31,316 nucleotides of DNA from Pinguiococcus pyrenoidosus. Lineage: Eukaryota > Sar > Pinguiophyceae > Pinguiochrysidales > Pinguiochrysidaceae. The DNA is taken from positions 1 to 31,316 of the forward strand of contig JAAMXY010004261.1 in NCBI GenBank assembly GCA_019677205.1, read 5' to 3'. The notes below the pieces were generated by a model. That model was not told where the DNA came from. It saw only the letters and a program-made list of their open reading frames with translations, and did no database searches. Shown in pieces: positions 26,903 through 31,316 of this stretch; positions within the stretch are counted from its first letter, which is position 1; every line of letters starts with the position of its first letter. A program made the translations under genes and the position numbers.

Positions 26903-27013
26903 GATGCCTCCATCCTGTTGCAGTGCGGAATCCAGCTGGTGTTGCGATGCGGTGTGATCCTCCGAGGGCTTCTCTTTTGACGGACCTTGAAGGTCAAAGC
27001 TTGTATCTTCGTG

Positions 27014-27027
27014 CTTGAAGCTTCAAG
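27014..27027. repeat. 14-bp perfect palindrome
   Basis: CTTGAAGCTTCAAG reads the same on both strands. A nearby CCTTGAAG (26985-26992) can also pair with CTTCAAGG (27021-27028), so alternative hairpins are possible. Confidence 0.85.
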
Positions 27028-27073
27028 GTTGAGGCTTTGGTGCATGAGCGCAAGGCTGGAGTAGGGCGGCTGA

Positions 27074-27097
27074 CTCTCTCCCTCTCTCTCTCTCGCA
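27074..27097. repeat. (CT)n microsatellite
   Basis: A short CTCTCTCC/CTCTCT tract in noncoding sequence. Confidence 0.85.
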
Positions 27098-27359
27098 TGG
27101 GAATCGCCGAAGACCGAAGGTTGGTCGCGGAGATCGTTAGGTTGGCTTCGCGGCGGAGAAGCGGGTCGGGTTCTTGCGATTCTCGCCGTCACCGTTCACA
27201 GCAGATGTCTTTTGAGTTCTGGCAGAGGAATCGCGACGGCTTCTCTGAGTGGGATGCAGGATGCTCCGCTGCGCTTCTTTCCATTGGGCTGCTCACGGAG
27301 CTGGAGAGGAAACCGAAGGTGGATCATGAGATCAGCGTGATGCATGGGTCAGGAAGCAT

Positions 27360-27425
27360 GAGGCGTGAGGCGCGAGGCGCGAGGCGCGAGGCGTGAGGCG
27401 TGAGGCGTGAGGCGTGAGGCATGAA
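27360..27425. repeat. Heptamer GAGGCGY tandem array
   Basis: About nine 7-bp units in sequence: GAGGCGC or GAGGCGT, then GAGGCAT and GAAGCGC at the right edge. The first half carries C at position 7 and the second half T, showing block-wise expansion. Confidence 0.9.
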
Positions 27426-27886
27426 GCGCACTTCGTCCGGGTCGCAAGTCTACTGGCACGTGGCTGTAGCCGGTAAGGCCTGTGGAAGATCGTGCGTTCG
27501 TGGAGGACGCATGCTGCATCACCGAGCAGCTGTGCGAGGGCGCGAGAGCTCCGGAGGACAAATGGGCCCAAGCGAAGCAGAACGACGAGTAGAAAATCCT
27601 GTTGGTATTGGGATGAATGCTGCTGATCCACAAACGCGCATCTGTGAAGTCCATGATAATCCAGATCCACGAGCCTTGGAACTCTGCTTGGCTGGGTCCC
27701 CTGCAGAAAACGTCAAAGAAGAAGGAAGCAGACAAAGACTTGAAGACTCCTTGACAGGGGAACGGACGCGACCTCCACGTTGACGTCCATCGCTATCCAT
27801 TCCTTTTACCTAACCAGCACGCGCCTTTCATGCCTGCCCTAGTATCTGCCATTTGTCGACGTCGGCGACTATCGAGGCTATTCCCT

Positions 27887-29395
27887 TTAGATGCGCCTTC
27901 TGTACTTCACGTGCGTGCCATCCTTGGGCCCCACTACCATTGCCTCGTAGTTGCACTCCGGCACCGGGTCGACCGCTTCGAACTCAAAGTTCAGCAAGAG
28001 GTAGGACACGATGGTCTTCACCTGAACGAGGCCAAACTGCTGGCCAATGCACTGGTGGATGCCCCCGCCGAAGCCCATGAACGAGTAGGGCTTCTTCGCA
28101 TGCTCTTCGCGAGGCGGCATGAAGCGATCCGGGTCGAACTTGTCCGGCTCCGTGAACACGCTCTCCAGTCGTTGTGAGACGGCGGGGCACGCGATGACAA
28201 TATCCCCTTTCGGGATCACATACTTGGGCTCCCCCTTGCCGAGGTCGACGGGGATGTCCGCAATCGCCTTGCGCATCAGCATGATGAGAGGCGGGTGCAG
28301 GCGGAGCACCTCCTTCACGCACGATCCCAGCAGCTCCATGTGTTGGATGGCCTCGAAGCTGACGTCCGCGTCTTCCTTCCCCGTCCCCGCGGCCGCGGTC
28401 AGGGCGGCTTGGACTTCTTCGCGGCACCGCTGCTGGATGTCGGGATTGTGCGCCAGGTAGATGGTGACCCACGTCGACGTGATGGACGACGTGTGCTGCC
28501 CCGCGAAGAGCAGTGCGATCAGCATGCCGGTGACGTGGTGCGGCGTGTTCTTGGAGCCGTCCTTGTAGACCATGTCCTTGTAGACCTGCAGCAGGTCGGT
28601 CTTGGTCTGCTGCTCCTCCGTCGACTCCGCGTCGCGCTTCTCCAGCGCGCGGGTGAAGAGCCTCATCATCTCCACTCGTGCCGCATCCCGCTTGGCATGG
28701 GCTGCGGTGGGTGCGGTGGGCCAGAAGAAGGACAGCGGCGTGATGCCCTTGTCGAGGTCGTGATACAGGCGGGACACCTCGTCAAACATGTTCTCGCGCA
28801 CATCGTCGCCGTGGAGGCATCTGGAGGCCGTCATGATGGTCAACACGCTGAGGTCCGTGAGCACGTCCAGGCTGCCCTCGTTGCCCCAGGCCTTGGTGAA
28901 CTGCACAGTCTCCTTCACGATCATGGGCACGTACTGCTCCAGGCGAGAGCTGCGCAGCGCGACGGCCGTCTGGCGAATCTGGTGCTGCCTCTTGACCAGC
29001 GGAGCGTCGTACACCACGTCTCTGCCGAACACGGGCGTCATGAAGCCATACACCTGTCCCTGATCCAGCTGATCGTCCTTGGCCTTGTAGAAAGGCGCCG
29101 ACGCGTCCGGCCCGATGAGGAAGGTCAAGTTCACCGCGCCGAAGCTGCATGTGAACACCGGTCCACTCTGGCGGAACCGCTTCTCGATGAACTTCACAGG
29201 GTGGCTGGCGAAGCCGATGGCATTGCTCAGCACCGGAAAGATCCCATTGCTGCGCGGCGGCGCCTTGGGGTGCAGAGCGAAGTCCACGAGGGTGAGCACG
29301 GCCCGCAGGACGACGCAGAGCACAGCCACCAACACCACTGCCTCCCAAGCGCTCTCGGGTCGGTAGTCAGACAGCGCCTGAGAAAGCGCCTCCAT
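27887..29395 (-). CDS. CYP51: Sterol 14-alpha-demethylase, cytochrome P450 family 51
   Basis: Removes the C14 methyl group of sterol precursors in the ER, using three rounds of NADPH-dependent oxidation. It is 502 residues in one exon. A membrane anchor lies at about 16-38 (WEAVVLVAVLCVVLRAVLTL). The B'-helix signature VYGFMTPVFGRDVVYDAP (Y/F residues typical of CYP51) is followed by an I-helix AGQHTSSIT with the CYP51-specific HTSS-type pattern. Then come ExxR in CVKEVLRLHPPL, PERF-type FDPDRFMPPREEHAKKP and the heme loop FGGGIHQCIGQQFG with ligand Cys449. Length and motif order are complete, so the enzyme should be active. It shows the cell makes sterols. It starts 534 bp from the oppositely oriented CSP41-like gene. 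Confidence 0.95.
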   Translation of the reverse strand: MEALSQALSDYRPESAWEAVVLVAVLCVVLRAVLTLVDFALHPKAPPRSNGIFPVLSNAIGFASHPVKFIEKRFRQSGPVFTCSFGAVNLTFLIGPDASAPFYKAKDDQLDQGQVYGFMTPVFGRDVVYDAPLVKRQHQIRQTAVALRSSRLEQYVPMIVKETVQFTKAWGNEGSLDVLTDLSVLTIMTASRCLHGDDVRENMFDEVSRLYHDLDKGITPLSFFWPTAPTAAHAKRDAARVEMMRLFTRALEKRDAESTEEQQTKTDLLQVYKDMVYKDGSKNTPHHVTGMLIALLFAGQHTSSITSTWVTIYLAHNPDIQQRCREEVQAALTAAAGTGKEDADVSFEAIQHMELLGSCVKEVLRLHPPLIMLMRKAIADIPVDLGKGEPKYVIPKGDIVIACPAVSQRLESVFTEPDKFDPDRFMPPREEHAKKPYSFMGFGGGIHQCIGQQFGLVQVKTIVSYLLLNFEFEAVDPVPECNYEAMVVGPKDGTHVKYRRRI

Positions 29396-29929
29396 CTTGG
29401 GATGGGCTGGGATTGGGGGGGGGGCACAGTGCTTCCTTCACGGCGGTGGCAGATGGCGCAATCCACGCACCCAAAAAGAAAGAGCGCCCAAAACCAACCG
29501 GGGAGTCGGATTCTGCTCCAATCTTCTTTGATTTATAAACTCAATTCTTTATGAAGTTTATACTAGATCATTTTAGTGGTATCTCGTTAGCATGACGTTT
29601 CATAGTAGATAAAGTTACACCATTTCTCCAAGTGGATCATAGACACGTTGGTGAATGGGTGGACCCAGAATCCCAGGCTGCGTGGGGATCCGCACATCAG
29701 CTGATGCCGCTTCCGCCAGCGTGACAGACACCCTCCTCGATGGTTGAGGCCAAAAGGTACAGTACGTACGCTTTGCTGCCCTTTGCCTTTTGCCTTTTCC
29801 CTTTTGCCTTTTGTAGCTGAAATAGTCCGTGTCTTCCGGAAGGAATCTTTGGCGCGCACGAAGCGGCCGAGTCTGGCGACAGCTCTGTATTGCTTTGAGG
29901 TAGTGGTGACAGGCTGCAGCTCTGCGACG
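29396..29929. promoter_or_regulatory. Divergent region, CYP51 / CSP41-like
   Basis: 534 bp. It contains a G-run near 29412-29424, an AT-rich patch ATTTATAAACTCAATTC near 29531-29547, and a TTTGCC-type repeat near 29778-29815 just upstream of the CSP41-like start. No gene seen. Confidence 0.4.
29778..29815. repeat. Short TTTTGCC tandem repeat
   Basis: Units of TTTTGCC or TTTTCCC are repeated about five times in the 5' region of the CSP41-like gene, giving a pyrimidine-rich leader. Confidence 0.75.
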
Positions 29930-31087
29930 ATGTGGTCCTTTCGAGTGATGCTGCACATGCTTGCGCTCGTTGGAGCAGCGGCGTTCAGCATCGGGGGCCC
30001 ACGGAGGCGCTACGCCACAGCTTTGAGCAGCTACGTGGACAGTCTGTCGTCCGGCCAGAGCTCCGGTCCCCCTGGCGTGAGTGGCTACGGCCAGAGCTCT
30101 GGCGCCCAGAGCGCGCTGATCATCCAGAACAAGGGCGGCGGCCATGGCGAGCTAGGATACCATCTGGCCAAGATGCTCGCGCAGGAGCAAGGCATGAAGG
30201 TTGTCATTCTCAACGATGGCAGCGCCGTGGACAAGGAGCCCTTCAGGAGTTACCCCGACATTGCACATCTTGGTGGCGGGGTCACCGTGCACTGGATCAA
30301 TCCGGCGGACCCGGCGGCGGTCGACGCCGTGCTCGGAGGCGCGAGGTTCGACGTCGTGTACGACAACTATGCCAAGGATGTGGACAGCGGTCGCCATGTG
30401 GCCGAGCTGGCCAGGCGCTGGAATGTAAAGAACTACGTCTTCGTGTCCTCTGCGGGAATGTACACGCCCGGAGACGAGTATCCCATCGTGGAGAAGGAGC
30501 CCACCAAGAGCACGGGGCAGCGGAGCGTGGAGGAGTACGCCGCGCAGATCGGCCTGCCGTGGTCGTCCTTCAGACCGCAGTACATCTACGGCCCGAAGGC
30601 GAACAAGCGCGACTACCTGGATTGGTTCTTCGACCGCATCGTCCGCGGACGCCCGCTTCCCATCCCGGGGTCGGGTCAGCAAATCACGACGCTGACGGAC
30701 GCGAGGGACATCGCCGCGATGCTTGCGGCCGTGCCGAAAGCTGGCGCGGCGGCGCACGGCCAGGTCTTCAACTGCGCCTCCGGCCGGGTGTACACCGTGG
30801 ACGGCATTGCGCAGCTGGCGGCGAAGACCGTTGGCGTGGACCCCAAGAGCCTGAACATCGTGCACTACGACCCCAAGGCGCTCAGCAGCGCGCCGCCCAA
30901 GGGAGCGTTCCCCTTCCGGGACTCCCACTTCGGCGTGAGCGCGGGGAAGGCGCGGCGGATCCTGAACTGGGACTCGGCCTACCCTCTAGAGATCGGCATG
31001 CGGGAGTGGTACGCCGACTACAATGCGCGCGGTCGGAAGGACGTCGACTTCAGCATTGACGACGCCATCCTTCGGGAGGTCGTGTGA
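29930..31087 (+). CDS. CSP41-like plastid RNA-binding protein (NAD-epimerase fold)
   Basis: CSP41 proteins are extended short-chain dehydrogenase-like proteins that bind and cut stem-loop RNA and stabilise plastid transcripts and ribosomes. The ATG at 29930 gives 385 residues in one exon. The leader MWSFRVMLHMLALVGAAAF|S plus GGPRRRYATALSS is a signal peptide, Ala-Phe junction and Arg-rich transit region. A linker rich in Ser/Gly/Gln (SGQSSGPPG, GQSSGAQS) precedes the Rossmann fold: ALIIQNKGGGHGELGYHLAK, FDVVYDNYAKDVD, YVFVSSAGMYTPGDEYP. The CSP41 signatures FRPQYIYGPKANKRDYLDWF, FDRIVRGRPLPIPGSGQQIT and FNCASGRVYTVDGIAQL follow, then NIVHYDPKAL and KGAFPFRDSHFGVSAGKARR. These last motifs separate it from sugar epimerases. 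Whether it is CSP41a- or b-like is not decided. Confidence 0.93.
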   Translation: MWSFRVMLHMLALVGAAAFSIGGPRRRYATALSSYVDSLSSGQSSGPPGVSGYGQSSGAQSALIIQNKGGGHGELGYHLAKMLAQEQGMKVVILNDGSAVDKEPFRSYPDIAHLGGGVTVHWINPADPAAVDAVLGGARFDVVYDNYAKDVDSGRHVAELARRWNVKNYVFVSSAGMYTPGDEYPIVEKEPTKSTGQRSVEEYAAQIGLPWSSFRPQYIYGPKANKRDYLDWFFDRIVRGRPLPIPGSGQQITTLTDARDIAAMLAAVPKAGAAAHGQVFNCASGRVYTVDGIAQLAAKTVGVDPKSLNIVHYDPKALSSAPPKGAFPFRDSHFGVSAGKARRILNWDSAYPLEIGMREWYADYNARGRKDVDFSIDDAILREVV

Positions 31088-31157
31088 TCGGCCATGTGCT
31101 TCATCGCCTCGTGGGGAAGCTCTGCCTCGGGTGGTGAGTTGTCAGCAGCGAAGAAGT
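31088..31157. other. 3' flank of CSP41-like gene
   Basis: Seventy bases after the stop lead directly into the pentamer array. No gene seen. Confidence 0.4.
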
Positions 31158-31260
31158 CCCATCTCATCTCACCTCATCTCATCTCATCTCATCTCACCTC
31201 ATCTCATCTCATCTCATCTCATCTCATCTCATCTCATCTCATCTCATCTCATCTCATCTG
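31158..31260. repeat. Pentanucleotide (ATCTC)n array
   Basis: About twenty tandem copies of ATCTC, with two ACCTC variants in the left half and none in the right. It starts about 70 bp after the CSP41-like stop. Confidence 0.95.
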
Positions 31261-31265
31261 ACCGA

Positions 31266-31292
31266 AGCAGATCTGACTCGATTCGATCTGCT
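31266..31292. repeat. Short inverted repeat after the pentamer array
   Basis: AGCAGATC (31266-31273) and GATCTGCT (31285-31292) are inverted with an 11-nt loop, so this can fold into a hairpin at the end of the array. It might be a 3' end element or part of a larger repeat beyond the window. Confidence 0.6.
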
Positions 31293-31316
31293 GCGGTGCG
31301 ATCCAGGACGATCCAG

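Larger units (their letters stand above)
26903..27886. other. Convergent intergenic region with repeats and a palindrome
   Basis: 984 bp between the sulfotransferase and CYP51 stops, the longest convergent gap here. It has a perfect 14-bp palindrome at 27014-27027, a CT microsatellite near 27074-27097 and a heptamer array at 27360-27425. Open frames on both strands around 27340-27780 are low-complexity or lack any recognisable motif, so I do not call a gene. Confidence 0.45.

Noticed and set aside
27349-27783. Open frames on both strands near the heptamer array
   Set aside because: Their Arg/Ala/Ser repeats come from the 7-bp array, and the unique parts show no recognisable domain.

Overview
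The window is nuclear DNA from a eukaryote, most likely a photosynthetic alga with a red-derived secondary plastid (ochrophyte or another stramenopile-like lineage). Three gene products (the HAT/TPR protein at the left edge, arginyl-tRNA synthetase and the CSP41-like protein) begin with a hydrophobic signal peptide followed by an Ala-Phe junction and a basic stretch, which is the bipartite plastid address of such algae. Genes are GC-rich, mostly intron-poor, and their introns are short GT-AG introns (about 63 to 220 bp). Splicing was inferred by eye from reading-frame continuity and splice consensus. There are no transcripts to confirm it.

I support 14 protein genes. Left to right they are: a plastid HAT/TPR protein running off the left edge (-), a seven-exon SGNH hydrolase-like protein (+), mitochondrial ATP synthase F1 delta (-), an orphan type I membrane protein (+), METTL5-type 18S rRNA m6A methyltransferase (-), a TKL-like kinase (+), an Enhancer-of-zeste H3K27 methyltransferase (-), an orphan coiled-coil protein (+), arginyl-tRNA synthetase (-), FANCD2 (+), dynactin p24/DCTN3 (-), a Golgi-type sulfotransferase (+), sterol 14-alpha-demethylase CYP51 (-) and a CSP41-like plastid RNA-binding protein (+). 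Orientation alternates perfectly across all 14 genes, so every junction is either divergent (a shared promoter region of about 0.45 to 1.6 kb) or convergent (down to 65 bp between stop codons).

The genes do not form one pathway. They are housekeeping and chromatin genes: plastid RNA stability and translation (HAT/TPR, CSP41, ArgRS), ribosome modification (METTL5), DNA crosslink repair (FANCD2), Polycomb silencing (E(z)), dynein transport (dynactin p24), sterol synthesis (CYP51) and polysaccharide or glycan sulfation. Gaps between genes hold microsatellites and short tandem repeats, including a (ATCTC)n array at the right end. I see no tRNA, rRNA, transposon or CRISPR array.

The most unusual points are: the strict strand alternation; an E(z) protein with a long C-terminal tail and a Val in the active-site RF-V-NHS motif; a FANCD2 with an extra acidic tail carrying two SUMO-interaction-like motifs; an SGNH-fold protein that appears to have lost its nucleophilic Ser; a METTL5 whose tail can be read in two frames across a GGA repeat; and two orphan proteins with no recognised family.
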